Shown piece after piece: positions 45,659-54,194 of a stretch of 64,000 nucleotides of DNA. The notes below the pieces were generated by a model that saw nothing but the letters and a program-made list of their open reading frames with translations, had not been told where the DNA came from and did no database searches. Position 1 is the stretch's first letter; every line of letters starts with the position of its first letter. The translations under genes and the position numbers were made by a program. This DNA comes from an uncultured Oscillibacter sp. Lineage in GTDB: Bacteria > Bacillota > Clostridia > Oscillospirales > Oscillospiraceae. The stretch lies in NCBI GenBank assembly GCA_934574045.1, contig CAKTMK010000008.1, positions 1 through 64,000 of the forward strand. The letters are read 5' to 3'.

Positions 45659-47179
45659 TCATTCCTCCGCTTCCTTCAGCCGGTCCTTCAGCGGGCTTTC
45701 CATGGCCCCGTGGATCGCGGCCGCGTCCTTATACCGCTGGACGGCGGCGGCGGCGTCCTTCACCGGGGTGATGGTACCCGCGCCGGCCACGCAGCCGCCG
45801 GGGCAGGCCATGCCCTCCAGCAGATACCCGTTCCGCTTTCCGGCCCGGGCCATCATCAGCATCTTTTTGCATTCCTTCAGGCCGTCGCCGAACTCGGTCA
45901 GGATCTCCCGGTCCGGGTCCAGCTCCTTCGCGGCCTCCACCACCGCGGCGGCCACGCCGCCCACCACGGCAAAGCCCCGGCCCGCGCCGGTGCCGATGGT
46001 GAAATCGTCCGCCGGGTCCTCGGGAAGCTGGGAAAAATCAATGTCCTTGGCGTCGAACATGCCCTGAAGCTCCTCAAATGTGAGCACATAGTCCACATCG
46101 GAGCGGACGGACTTGCGGTTGGCCTCCAGCTTTTTGGCGGCGCAGGGGCCGATAAAGCAGATCCGTGCGTCCGGATGGCGCTTTTTCACCAGCCGGGCCG
46201 TGATGACCATGGGCGTGAGCGCCATGGAGATATAGTCCTTGAACTCCGGGAACAGCTTCTTGGCCATCACGCTCCACGCCGGGCAGCAGGACGTGCCCAT
46301 AAAGGGCTGATTCGCCGGCACGTTTTCCAGAAAGTCCTTGGCCTCCTCGATGGTGCACAGGTCCGCGCCGATGGCCACCTCCACCACGTCGGCAAAGCCG
46401 CACCGGCGCATGGCGGCCTTGAGCTTGGCGGGCGTAGCGTCCTTTCCGAACTGGCTGACGAACGCGGGAGCCACGCAGGCGATCACCTCGTCATGGTGCT
46501 TCATGGCGTGGATGATCTGGAAGATCTGGCTCTTGTCCGCGATGGCGGCGAAGGGGCAGTTGACAAGGCACATGCCGCAGGAGACGCACTTGTCGTAATT
46601 GATCTTCGCCCGGCCCTTCTCGTCGGACTCGATGGCGTCCATGCCGCAGGCGGCGGCGCAGGGCCGCTCGATCTTGGCGATAGCGTGATAGGGGCACTGG
46701 GCGGCGCACTTGCCGCACTTGATGCATTTGCTCTGGTCGATGTGAGAGTGCTTCTGTGCGTCCAGATAGATGGCGCCTCTGGGGCAGACCACCTGACAGG
46801 GATGGGACATGCAGCCCTGACAGTTGTCGCTGATGCGCACCTGCTTGGGCGGGCAGGCGTTGCAGGCAAAAGTGATGACGTTGACCAGCGGCTCTTCAAA
46901 AAACTTGTCGTCTGCCGCCGCGGCCTCCTCGATCCCCGCGCTGGGGGGCGCCAGCACGTTCACCGGCTGCACCGACAGTCCGCAGGCAAGGCGCAGCCGC
47001 TCCTGCACGATGGCCCGGGCCAGAAAAACGTTGCTGCGGTACTGCGACTCCTCCCCGGGCACGATCTTATAGGGGATCAGATCGATGCGGGAGTAGTCTC
47101 CGCCCTCATAGGCAAGCCGCGCCACCTCTGTGAATACGTTGCGCCGGATGTCGTCCACGGCGCTGTGAATCCCTCGCAC
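45659..47179 (-). CDS. [FeFe] hydrogenase, group-B-type, monomeric
   Basis: A 506-residue [FeFe] hydrogenase large subunit. Ferredoxin-type cysteine motifs lie at about 120-135, 152-163, and 198-209 (CVSCGMCLVNCP). The H-cluster motifs are L1 TSCCPAW (296-302), L2 GPCAAKK (344-350) and L3 EGMACPGGC (455-463). The CCP form of L1 is typical of group B rather than the CSP of group A. It likely evolves or senses H2 with ferredoxin. No NADH-binding or electron-bifurcating subunits adjoin, and no hydE/F/G maturases are present. Start is GTG at 47179, after GGAGGAAAA. Confidence 0.93.
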   Translation of the reverse strand: MRGIHSAVDDIRRNVFTEVARLAYEGGDYSRIDLIPYKIVPGEESQYRSNVFLARAIVQERLRLACGLSVQPVNVLAPPSAGIEEAAAADDKFFEEPLVNVITFACNACPPKQVRISDNCQGCMSHPCQVVCPRGAIYLDAQKHSHIDQSKCIKCGKCAAQCPYHAIAKIERPCAAACGMDAIESDEKGRAKINYDKCVSCGMCLVNCPFAAIADKSQIFQIIHAMKHHDEVIACVAPAFVSQFGKDATPAKLKAAMRRCGFADVVEVAIGADLCTIEEAKDFLENVPANQPFMGTSCCPAWSVMAKKLFPEFKDYISMALTPMVITARLVKKRHPDARICFIGPCAAKKLEANRKSVRSDVDYVLTFEELQGMFDAKDIDFSQLPEDPADDFTIGTGAGRGFAVVGGVAAAVVEAAKELDPDREILTEFGDGLKECKKMLMMARAGKRNGYLLEGMACPGGCVAGAGTITPVKDAAAAVQRYKDAAAIHGAMESPLKDRLKEAEE

Positions 47180-47272
47180 TGATGATTTTCCTCCGTAATT
47201 TCATGTTTTCGCCGCGGATGCGGCGGCTCCTCATGTCTCCGCGTTCCCGATGTGAGAACGGGACCGCCTTTC

Positions 47273-47301
47273 ATTATATAGAAGCTGCCGCACGAGCGCA
47301 A
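47273..47301 (-). promoter_or_regulatory. Promoter of the hydrogenase gene
   Basis: TTGCGC (47296-47301) and TATAAT (47273-47278) on the minus strand with a 17-bp spacer. A TTGACA further upstream is too far from the -10 to be its partner. Confidence 0.7.
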
Positions 47302-47378
47302 GTTAAAAGTTTGTCAATCCAGCTCGGTTCCCTTGAAAAATTGACGGAAATTGCGCAAGTTTGCAAAAACGTCCCGAA

Positions 47379-47418
47379 AGCCCCAGCGGGCCGCCGAGAC
47401 CGGCGGCCCGCTGGGGCT
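47379..47418. repeat. Perfect 18-bp inverted repeat
   Basis: AGCCCCAGCGGGCCGCCG (47379-47396) and its exact complement (47401-47418) around AGAC. On the minus strand it is followed by TTCGGGACGTTTTTGC. It could act as a terminator toward the hydrogenase, but no gene precedes it on that strand. Confidence 0.75.
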
Positions 47419-47515
47419 GAGAGAGAAAAAGAGAAAAAGCATCCCGGAGCCGGGAAGCGACGTTCCCACGCTCCTCCGAGACAAGCGCAGTATATCGGAT
47501 GAAGATAAAACGAAC

Positions 47516-47561
47516 CTTAAAATCCACCTTAAAGTTTATCTTAAGGAAGGGCGGCTATACT
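47516..47561 (+). promoter_or_regulatory. CTTAA direct repeats and -10 of the ABC operon
   Basis: CTTAA occurs at 47516, 47528 and 47540, exactly 12 bp apart (two copies extended to CCTTAAA). The third ends 11 bp before a TATACT -10 box (47556-47561), in the place of a -35, which is itself poor. This looks like an activator-dependent promoter with tandem response-regulator sites. Confidence 0.65.
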
Positions 47562-47629
47562 GGTGAGCCGTGTAGGGGGCATACTGCGCCCTCCCGCGCC
47601 GTCGGCGCGGAAAAAGGAGGTCTTTTTCT

Positions 47630-48691
47630 TTGGTCGAAGTGCAAAATCTTGTCAAGCGCTACGGGGACCGGAACGCCGTGGACGGTCTGAGCTTTACCGT
47701 GGCGGATGGGCAGGTCTTTGGATTCCTCGGACCCAACGGCGCGGGGAAGTCCACCACCATGAATATCATGACCGGCTATCTCGCGCCCACGCAGGGGCGC
47801 GTCCTGATCGACGGGCTGGACATCGCCGCGGAGCCGGAGGCCGCGCGGCGGCGCATCGGGTATCTGCCGGAGCTTCCGCCGCTGTACCCCGATATGACGG
47901 TAGCGGAATACCTCCAGTTCTGCGCGGAGCTGAAAAAGCTGCCCCGGGCGGAGCGGAGCGGCCGGATCGCGCAGGCCGTGTCCATGACCCATCTGGAGGA
48001 CCAGACCCGCCGCCTGATCCGCAGCCTCTCCAAGGGCTTCCGCCAGCGGGTGGGGCTGGCGCAGGCCGTTCTCGGCCTGCCGAAGGTCATCATCCTCGAC
48101 GAGCCGACCGTGGGGCTGGACCCCCGGCAGGTGGTGGAGATCCGGGAGCTGATCCGCTCCCTCGCCCGGGAGCACACGGTCATCCTCAGCTCCCACATCC
48201 TCTCGGAGATCCGGGCGGTGTGCGACCACGTTCTCATCATCCGGAAGGGGAAGCCCGTCGCCTGCGACACGCCGCAGGCGCTGGAGGAAAAGCTCTCGTC
48301 CGGCGGGCGGCTCACGCTGCTGGCGAAGTGTTCCCCCGTGCAGGCGGAGGATGTGCTGGCCGGGGTGGACGGCGTTCTGACCCACACGGTCTCGAACGCG
48401 GGCGCGGACACGGTGCGCGTGGAGCTGTCCTGCGCCGGGGACCGGCGCGAATCGCTGTTTTACGCCTTTGCCGCCACCCGCTGCCCGCTGCTGGAGCTGC
48501 GCGGCCGCACGGCGTCGCTGGAGGACGTGTTCCTCGATCTGACGGACGAGGATGACGCGGTGGCCGCCCGGGCGGCGGCGCTGCTGTCCCCCGCGCTGGA
48601 GACGGACGGGCCGGAAACGGCGGATGCCCCGCCGGAAACAGAGGAGGATGCGCCCGCAGCGGGCGCAGGAGAGGAGGAGCGTTCGGAATGA
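47630..48691 (+). CDS. ABC transporter ATP-binding protein, GldA-like
   Basis: A 353-residue ABC ATPase with Walker A GPNGAGKST (residues 34-42), signature LSKGFRQRVGLAQA and Walker B VIILDEPTVGLDP. A C-terminal extension of about 110 residues ends in a Glu/Pro-rich tail. Start is TTG at 47630, since AAGGAGG ends 9 bases upstream. It overlaps the permease gene by 4 bp. The following permease and auxiliary proteins match the GldA-GldF-GldG order. Substrate is unknown. Confidence 0.92.
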   Translation: MVEVQNLVKRYGDRNAVDGLSFTVADGQVFGFLGPNGAGKSTTMNIMTGYLAPTQGRVLIDGLDIAAEPEAARRRIGYLPELPPLYPDMTVAEYLQFCAELKKLPRAERSGRIAQAVSMTHLEDQTRRLIRSLSKGFRQRVGLAQAVLGLPKVIILDEPTVGLDPRQVVEIRELIRSLAREHTVILSSHILSEIRAVCDHVLIIRKGKPVACDTPQALEEKLSSGGRLTLLAKCSPVQAEDVLAGVDGVLTHTVSNAGADTVRVELSCAGDRRESLFYAFAATRCPLLELRGRTASLEDVFLDLTDEDDAVAARAAALLSPALETDGPETADAPPETEEDAPAAGAGEEERSE

Positions 48692-49554
48692 AAGCCATAT
48701 ACAAGCGCGAGCTGCGCGCCTATTTCAACTCCATGACCGGCTGGGTCTTTGCCGCGGCTCTGAGCGTGTTCATCGGGATCTATTTCACCGCCTACAATCT
48801 GATGGCGGGGTACACCTACTTTTCCTACGCGCTCAACGCCACGCTGATCGTGTTCATGGCGCTGGTGCCGGTTCTGACCATGCGCTCGCTGGCAGAGGAG
48901 CGCCGCTCCAAAACGGACCAGCTCCTGTTCACCGCCCCGGTGTCCCTCACCGGCGTGGTGCTGGGGAAATACTTCGCCATGCTGACGGTGCTGGCCGCGC
49001 CGGTGGCGCTGGCGTGCGTGTGCCCACTCATCATCCGCATGAACGGAACGGCCCACTTCAAGGCGGATTACGCCTCGCTGCTGGCGTATTTCCTGCTGGC
49101 CGCGGCGGAGATCGCGCTGGGGCTGCTGGTCTCCTCCCTGACGGAGAGCCAGGTCATCGCCGCCGTGGGGACCTTCTGCCTGCTGCTGGCGCTGTACCTG
49201 TGGGACGGGCTGGTGAGCCTGATGCCCACCTCCGCCTCCGGCTCACTGGCGGGGCTGGCCATCGCGCTGCTGGCGGTGTGCCTGCTGCTCAACGCCCTCT
49301 CCGGGAGCTGGAAGCTGACCGCCTCCGTCCTCGTTCTGGGCGCGGCGGCGCTGGGCGGGTTTTACCTGTGGGACTCCAGCGCCTTCGCGGGCCTGCTGCC
49401 GGACGTTCTGGGCCGGTTCTCCCTGCTGGACGCGTTCAATAATTTCGCCGTGGGTCACGTATTCGACATCCCGGGCCTGCTGCTGTACCTGTCGCTGATC
49501 GCGCTGCTGGTGTTTCTGACCGTTCAGGTGCTGCAGAAGCGGCGCTGGAACTGA
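48688..49554 (+). CDS. ABC transporter permease, GldF-like
   Basis: A 288-residue membrane protein with about six to seven helices. It starts with the cytoplasmic KAIYKRELRAYFNSMTGWVF typical of ABC-2/GldF permeases and has RSLAEERRSKTDQLLFTAPVSL in the first cytoplasmic loop. It overlaps the ATPase gene by 4 bp (ATGA) and is followed, 15 bp on, by the GldG-like gene. Confidence 0.9.
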   Translation: MKAIYKRELRAYFNSMTGWVFAAALSVFIGIYFTAYNLMAGYTYFSYALNATLIVFMALVPVLTMRSLAEERRSKTDQLLFTAPVSLTGVVLGKYFAMLTVLAAPVALACVCPLIIRMNGTAHFKADYASLLAYFLLAAAEIALGLLVSSLTESQVIAAVGTFCLLLALYLWDGLVSLMPTSASGSLAGLAIALLAVCLLLNALSGSWKLTASVLVLGAAALGGFYLWDSSAFAGLLPDVLGRFSLLDAFNNFAVGHVFDIPGLLLYLSLIALLVFLTVQVLQKRRWN

Positions 49555-49569
49555 CGGGAGGTGCTGTTC

Positions 49570-51006
49570 ATGTCTCTTTTCCACAAGACCCCGGCGAAGC
49601 GGGCCGCCGGAAGCGCAAAGCCAGCCGCGGGGAGCCGCGCCGGGCGGGGCGGACTGTTCTCCGCCGGAGCCGCCGCGCTGGCTGCTGCCGTGGTCCTTAT
49701 TTTCAATCTGCTGGTATCCCAGATCCCCGCTTCAAAAGCGCAGATTGACCTGACGGACACAAAGATTTATAATATTACCGACGTTTCCGTGCAGTACCTG
49801 TCCGGCATCGGCGAGGACGTGGCCATCCATGTTCTGGCGGACCGTTCCTCCGTGGACGCGCGCATCGTGCGCTTTCTGGACAAGTACGCGTCCCTGTCCG
49901 ACCATCTCTCAGTGGAATACGTGGACCCCACGGTGTACCCCTCCGTCCTGTCCAAATACGGCGCGGACGCGGACAGCGTGGTGGTCACCTGCGCCGCCAC
50001 CGGGCGGCAGGAGAGCTTCGCGCTGGACGATGTGATCGGCTACGATCAGATGGCCTATTATATGTACCAGCAGAAGCAGGAGACGGACTTTGACGCCGAG
50101 GGGCTTCTGACCTCGGCGGTAGACGGCGTGCTCACCGCCGTGCGCCGCGCGGCGTATCTCACCTCCGGCCACGGGGAGAGCGCGCTCTCTCAGGACGTGA
50201 CCGATTCTCTTGCCAAGCTCCACTTCAGCGTCGGCGCCGTGAACCTGCTGACGGAGGGCGGCGTTCCGGAGGACTGCGCCCTGCTGATCGTGGACGCGCC
50301 TGTGCGGGACCTTGCCGACGACGAGCTTTCCATGCTGCGGACGTATCTGGCCCAGGGCGGGCAGATGATCCTGTGCCTTTCCTCCCAGCTGGAGACGCTG
50401 GAAAATCTGGAGACGCTCTGCGCGGACTACGGCCTGACCGTCGCACCCGGACTGGTGACGGACACCCAGCGCTACTATCAGAACACGCCGTTCCTCTTCT
50501 TCCCGGTGGTGGATACCTCGTCGGACGCGGCGGGCGCGCTGGGTGCGGACGCCGCTGTGCTGCTGTACGGCTCCCGGGGCATGACCGTCACAGATCCCGT
50601 CCGGGATACCGTCACCGTCACCCCGTTCCTCACCACCGGCGAGGGCGGCGTGGCCGTGGACGCGGACGGCGTCCAGACCCCCGGCGTCTATGTGGTGGGC
50701 GCGGTGGCCGAGGAGGCGGCGGAGAACGGTCAGACCGCCCGGCTGACGGTCTTTGGCTGCGACTCTTTGTGCGGCGACACCGTCACCTCCAGCTTTCCCA
50801 ATGTGGACGACCACGCGCTGTTCCTCTCCGCCGCCACGGCGGGCTTTGACGACGCGTCGCCCATCAGCATCCAGCCCGTCTCGCTGGCGGAGGAAAGCAA
50901 CACCGTCGTCACCGGCGGGCTGTGGGGCCTGCTGTTCATCTTCGTGATCCCCGCCGCGCTGCTGATCTGCGGCTTTGTCCGCTGGACCCGCCGGCGCAGG
51001 CTCTGA
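49570..51006 (+). CDS. GldG-like ABC auxiliary protein
   Basis: A 478-residue membrane protein. An N-terminal helix (about 28-50, AAALAAAVVLIFNLLVSQIP) precedes a large extracytoplasmic domain of the ABC-type auxiliary (GldG) family, with YNITDVSVQYLSGI and LTSGHGESAL. A C-terminal helix (WGLLFIFVIPAALLICGFV) and an RRRRL tail follow. ATG at 49570 is preferred, with GGGAGG 7 bases before; a GTG at 49561 overlaps that site. GldG proteins act with GldA/F; in gliding Bacteroidetes they serve motility, but this lineage does not glide. Confidence 0.85.
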   Translation: MSLFHKTPAKRAAGSAKPAAGSRAGRGGLFSAGAAALAAAVVLIFNLLVSQIPASKAQIDLTDTKIYNITDVSVQYLSGIGEDVAIHVLADRSSVDARIVRFLDKYASLSDHLSVEYVDPTVYPSVLSKYGADADSVVVTCAATGRQESFALDDVIGYDQMAYYMYQQKQETDFDAEGLLTSAVDGVLTAVRRAAYLTSGHGESALSQDVTDSLAKLHFSVGAVNLLTEGGVPEDCALLIVDAPVRDLADDELSMLRTYLAQGGQMILCLSSQLETLENLETLCADYGLTVAPGLVTDTQRYYQNTPFLFFPVVDTSSDAAGALGADAAVLLYGSRGMTVTDPVRDTVTVTPFLTTGEGGVAVDADGVQTPGVYVVGAVAEEAAENGQTARLTVFGCDSLCGDTVTSSFPNVDDHALFLSAATAGFDDASPISIQPVSLAEESNTVVTGGLWGLLFIFVIPAALLICGFVRWTRRRRL

Positions 51007-51024
51007 AAAGGAGGATATCCCCCC

Positions 51025-52056
51025 ATGAACCGAAAACAGAAACGAACGCTCCTGCTCCTCGCCGCCGCGGCGGCGGTGCTCTTGGCGGTGCTTCTGGCAG
51101 TCCGCGCCGCCAGAAGCCAGCAGCAGAAGAAAGAGGCGGAGGCCGCCGCGTCCGCCGCGGCCAGCGGCGTCATCACCGATCCCGCCGCCAGCTATCGGGA
51201 GCTGTCGTATTTCAACGGCAGCGCCACGCTGTCCTTCGCGCTGGACGAGGACGGGAACTGGTACTGGAAGGACGACGCGGACTTCCCGCTGGATCAGTCG
51301 TATCTGACCAAGATGGTCAACACCCTCTCCGCCCTCAAGCCCCAGCAGACCATTACCGACGGCGACACGCTGGAGGCATACGGCCTTGCCGAGCCGGGCC
51401 GGACGCTGACCGCCATCGCCGGGAACGGCATGACCACCACGCTGGCGCTGGGCAACACCACCACCGACGGCGACAGCTACTATATGCTGATGAACGGCGC
51501 GCAGACGCCGGTGTATATCATCTCCGACGAGCTGGCCCGGGAGATGAATGTGAGTATCTATGATATGTTCGTCCTGCCGGAGCTTTCGCTCCCGGCTGAG
51601 GATCAACTTACCTCCGTGAACATCTCCGGCGCGGCGGACGTGACGCTCACCGCCATCCGGGGCGAGGCCGGGGCGGACGGCAAAGCGCCCGTCACGTGGC
51701 GCTCCGGTGGGGCCAACGTCACCGACGACGAGCAGGTCCGCGGCATTCTTGACCAGATCCTCTCGCTGGAGCTGGACGGCTGCGTGGACTACCGCCCGTC
51801 GGACGGGGCGGCGTCCCTGTGCGGATTCGACGAGCCGGACGCGGCGGTCACCGTGCGCTATACCTCCGGCGGCGCCGTGGAGACCATGACGCTGACGGTG
51901 GGCGCGCGGCTGCTGGACGGGGACGGCCGGTATGTCCGCGTGAACGACGACGAGACCATCTACCGCATGGGCGCGGACCGGCTGGACGCGGTGATGCGGG
52001 CCGCGGCCAACGGGCTGAACGGAGACGCCGCCGCCGCGGACGGCGCGGAGGGCTGA
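51025..52056 (+). CDS. DUF4340-domain membrane-anchored protein
   Basis: A 343-residue protein. An N-terminal helix (about 8-27) with a positive start anchors it. The rest is an extracytoplasmic repeat-type domain of the DUF4340 pattern: WYWKDDADFPLDQSYLTKM then TLSALKPQQTI then GDTLEAYGLAEPGRTLT, and LGNTTTDGDSYYMLMNG. GGAGG lies upstream. DUF4340 genes commonly follow GldG-like genes, which supports a four-gene export or stress complex here. Function is unknown. Confidence 0.88.
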   Translation: MNRKQKRTLLLLAAAAAVLLAVLLAVRAARSQQQKKEAEAAASAAASGVITDPAASYRELSYFNGSATLSFALDEDGNWYWKDDADFPLDQSYLTKMVNTLSALKPQQTITDGDTLEAYGLAEPGRTLTAIAGNGMTTTLALGNTTTDGDSYYMLMNGAQTPVYIISDELAREMNVSIYDMFVLPELSLPAEDQLTSVNISGAADVTLTAIRGEAGADGKAPVTWRSGGANVTDDEQVRGILDQILSLELDGCVDYRPSDGAASLCGFDEPDAAVTVRYTSGGAVETMTLTVGARLLDGDGRYVRVNDDETIYRMGADRLDAVMRAAANGLNGDAAAADGAEG

Positions 52057-52080
52057 TTGAATTTTCTGCGCGTCTCTGAT

Positions 52081-52112
52081 AAAATGAGGGGGATCGGTCC
52101 CCCTCATTTTTT
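52081..52112 (+). terminator. Terminator after the DUF4340 gene
   Basis: AAAATGAGGGGGA-TCGG-TCCCCCTCATTTT followed by TT. It separates the ABC operon from the response regulator gene 28 bp later. Confidence 0.9.
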
Positions 52113-52139
52113 CTCCGACATTCCGGGAGGTGCTTTTTT

Positions 52140-52826
52140 ATGAGAGTTCTGATCGTGGAGGACGAAAAGCGGCTGGCCGCGACGCTTCAGGATCTTCTGG
52201 AGATGGACGGCTACACCGCCGACGTGAGCTACGACGGCGAGAGCGGCCTTGACAACGCGCTCACCGCGATCTACGACGTGATATTGCTGGACGTGATGCT
52301 GCCCAAGCTCAACGGCTTCGAGGTCCTGCGCCGCCTGCGGGCGGAGCGGGTGGCCACGCCGGTGCTGATGCTCACCGCCCGGTCCGAGGTCACGGACAAG
52401 GTGCAGGGGCTGGACTGCGGCGCGGACTATTACCTGACCAAGCCCTTTGAGCCGAAGGAGCTTCTGGCCTGCGTCCGGGCGCTGACCCGCCGCGCGCCGG
52501 AGCTGCGGGACACGGGCGTTCTCTCCTGCGGTGACCTGCGGCTGGAAAAGTCGGCGTTCACCCTCTCCTGCGGAGAGCGGTCCGTCCGCCTGAGCCGCAA
52601 GGAGTACGACATGATGGAGATGCTGATGCTCAATCAGAAGCTGATCCTCACCAAGGAAAAGCTGCTGCTCAAGGTCTGGGGCTATGAGTCCGAGGCGGAG
52701 GACAACAATGTGGAGGTCTATATCTCCTTCCTGCGCCGCAAGCTGGAGCACCTGCACTCCACCGTGAAGATCACCACCATCCGCATGGCGGGGTACAGTC
52801 TGGTCCCCGGGGAGGCGGAAGCATGA
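52140..52826 (+). CDS. OmpR-family response regulator
   Basis: A 228-residue response regulator. The receiver domain (1-115) has acidic pocket EDE (residues 7-9), phosphoacceptor Asp51 (ILLDVMLP) and the KPF lysine. The C-terminal winged helix (130-225) matches OmpR/PhoB (RLSRKEYDMMEMLMLN, then NVEVYISFLRRKLE). It overlaps the kinase gene by 4 bp. GGGAGG precedes the ATG. The CTTAA repeats before the upstream ABC operon are candidate binding sites. Confidence 0.95.
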   Translation: MRVLIVEDEKRLAATLQDLLEMDGYTADVSYDGESGLDNALTAIYDVILLDVMLPKLNGFEVLRRLRAERVATPVLMLTARSEVTDKVQGLDCGADYYLTKPFEPKELLACVRALTRRAPELRDTGVLSCGDLRLEKSAFTLSCGERSVRLSRKEYDMMEMLMLNQKLILTKEKLLLKVWGYESEAEDNNVEVYISFLRRKLEHLHSTVKITTIRMAGYSLVPGEAEA

Positions 52827-54046
52827 TCCGCCGCCTGCGGCTGAAGGTGGTGGCCGTGTGCATGCTGCTGGTAACGGCCATTCTGGGCGGCATCGTCACC
52901 GCGCTGTATTTCTCCGCCCGCAGCAACATTCAGGACAGCAGCGAGCGGCTCCTGCACCGGCTGATCGTCAGCGACCCCCGGATGGGGCCGGGCAGCAGCA
53001 CCATCGTCGTGGGGCGCAGCGAGGTCCAGCTCCCCTTTTTCACGGTGGAGCTGTGGAACGGCTCCACCGCCTACGTCACCGGCGGCACCTACTCCGATCT
53101 GGAGAACACGGACACGCTGGCCGACATTCTCAGCCAGTGCCTTTCACAGGAGACGGACATGGGGACCATCCCGGCCTATAACCTGCGGTATCTGCGGCTG
53201 GACAACGGCTTTTTCGAGCGCATCGCCTTTGTGGACGTGTCCATGGAGATCGCGGCGCTTCAGGGGATGCTGCGGGCCTCGGTGCAGGTGGGGGCGCTGG
53301 CGCTTCTCGTGCTGCTGGGGATTTCCTGCCTTCTGGCGTGGTGGGTCACCCGGCCTGTGGAGCGGGCGTGGGATCAGCAGCATCAATTCCTGTCCGACGC
53401 GTCCCACGAGCTGAAAACGCCTCTGACCGTCATTCTCTCCAACGCGGAGCTGATGACCTCCGTCCCGCTGGACGGCCGTCCCGCCCGCTGGGCGGACAAC
53501 ATCCGCTCCGAAGCCCAGCGGATGAAATCGCTGGTGGAGGAGATGCTCACCCTCGCCCGGGCGGACAACATGGTGCGCACCAGCGTGTTTTCCGCTGTCT
53601 CCCTGTCCGACGCGGCCACCGACTGCGCCCTGCTCTTCGAGCCGGTGGCCTTTGAGGCCGGAAAGCCCCTGCGCTACGATTCCATTGCGCCGGAGCTGAC
53701 CGTCAGCGGCGACGCGGACAAGCTCCGTCAGGTCGTCTCCATCCTGCTGGACAACGCCATCAAATACGGCGCGGAGGGCGCGCCGGTGGAGCTGACGCTG
53801 ACCCGCGCTGACCGGCACGCCCGGCTGTGCGTGTCCAATCAGGGGACGCCGATCCCGCCGGAGCAGCTCTCCCACCTCTTCGAGCGGTTTTACCGGGCGG
53901 ACGCCTCCCGGGGGGAGAAGTCCGGCTTCGGCTTGGGCCTGCCCATCGCCCAGACCATCGCGGCGGAGCACAAGGGCGCCCTGCGGGCCGAGTCCGACGC
54001 GGAGTCCACCCGCTTTATCCTGACGCTGCCGCTGCTGCGCAAATAA
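52823..54046 (+). CDS. Sensor histidine kinase
   Basis: A 407-residue class I histidine kinase. Helices at about 8-28 and 155-175 bracket an extracytoplasmic sensor domain (about 30-150). The phosphoacceptor is His195 (SDASHELKTPLTVI). The ATPase domain has an N-box (ILLDNAIKYG), a G-box like GLGLPIAQTIA, and the C-terminal F-box-like region. There is no recognisable HAMP domain between the second helix and the H-box (only about 18 residues). The signal is unknown. A terminator follows at 54063. Confidence 0.94.
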   Translation: MIRRLRLKVVAVCMLLVTAILGGIVTALYFSARSNIQDSSERLLHRLIVSDPRMGPGSSTIVVGRSEVQLPFFTVELWNGSTAYVTGGTYSDLENTDTLADILSQCLSQETDMGTIPAYNLRYLRLDNGFFERIAFVDVSMEIAALQGMLRASVQVGALALLVLLGISCLLAWWVTRPVERAWDQQHQFLSDASHELKTPLTVILSNAELMTSVPLDGRPARWADNIRSEAQRMKSLVEEMLTLARADNMVRTSVFSAVSLSDAATDCALLFEPVAFEAGKPLRYDSIAPELTVSGDADKLRQVVSILLDNAIKYGAEGAPVELTLTRADRHARLCVSNQGTPIPPEQLSHLFERFYRADASRGEKSGFGLGLPIAQTIAAEHKGALRAESDAESTRFILTLPLLRK

Positions 54047-54062
54047 GCGGCCGCATTTTCCC

Positions 54063-54097
54063 CGTTCCCGGCGCAAATGCGCCGGGAACGCTTTTTT
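54063..54097 (+). terminator. Terminator after the histidine kinase gene
   Basis: CGTTCCCGGCGCA-AA-TGCGCCGGGAACG followed by CTTTTTT. Confidence 0.92.
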
Positions 54098-54194
54098 GCT
54101 CCGGGCCGCGGGCGTCCCGCTCCCGAACGCTTTCCGCGCATGGTTTTCCCGCAGCCGGGGAATACTGGCGGAAATACGTTCGGAGGCGATCTTC

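Larger units (their letters stand above)
47180..47629. other. Divergent intergenic region, hydrogenase / ABC operon
   Basis: 450 bp without a gene. It holds the hydrogenase promoter (47273-47301), a Rex-like half-matching site (47300-47317), a perfect 18-bp inverted repeat (47379-47418), and the CTTAA repeats with a -10 box (47516-47561) for the ABC operon. AT content rises near both promoters. Confidence 0.7.
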
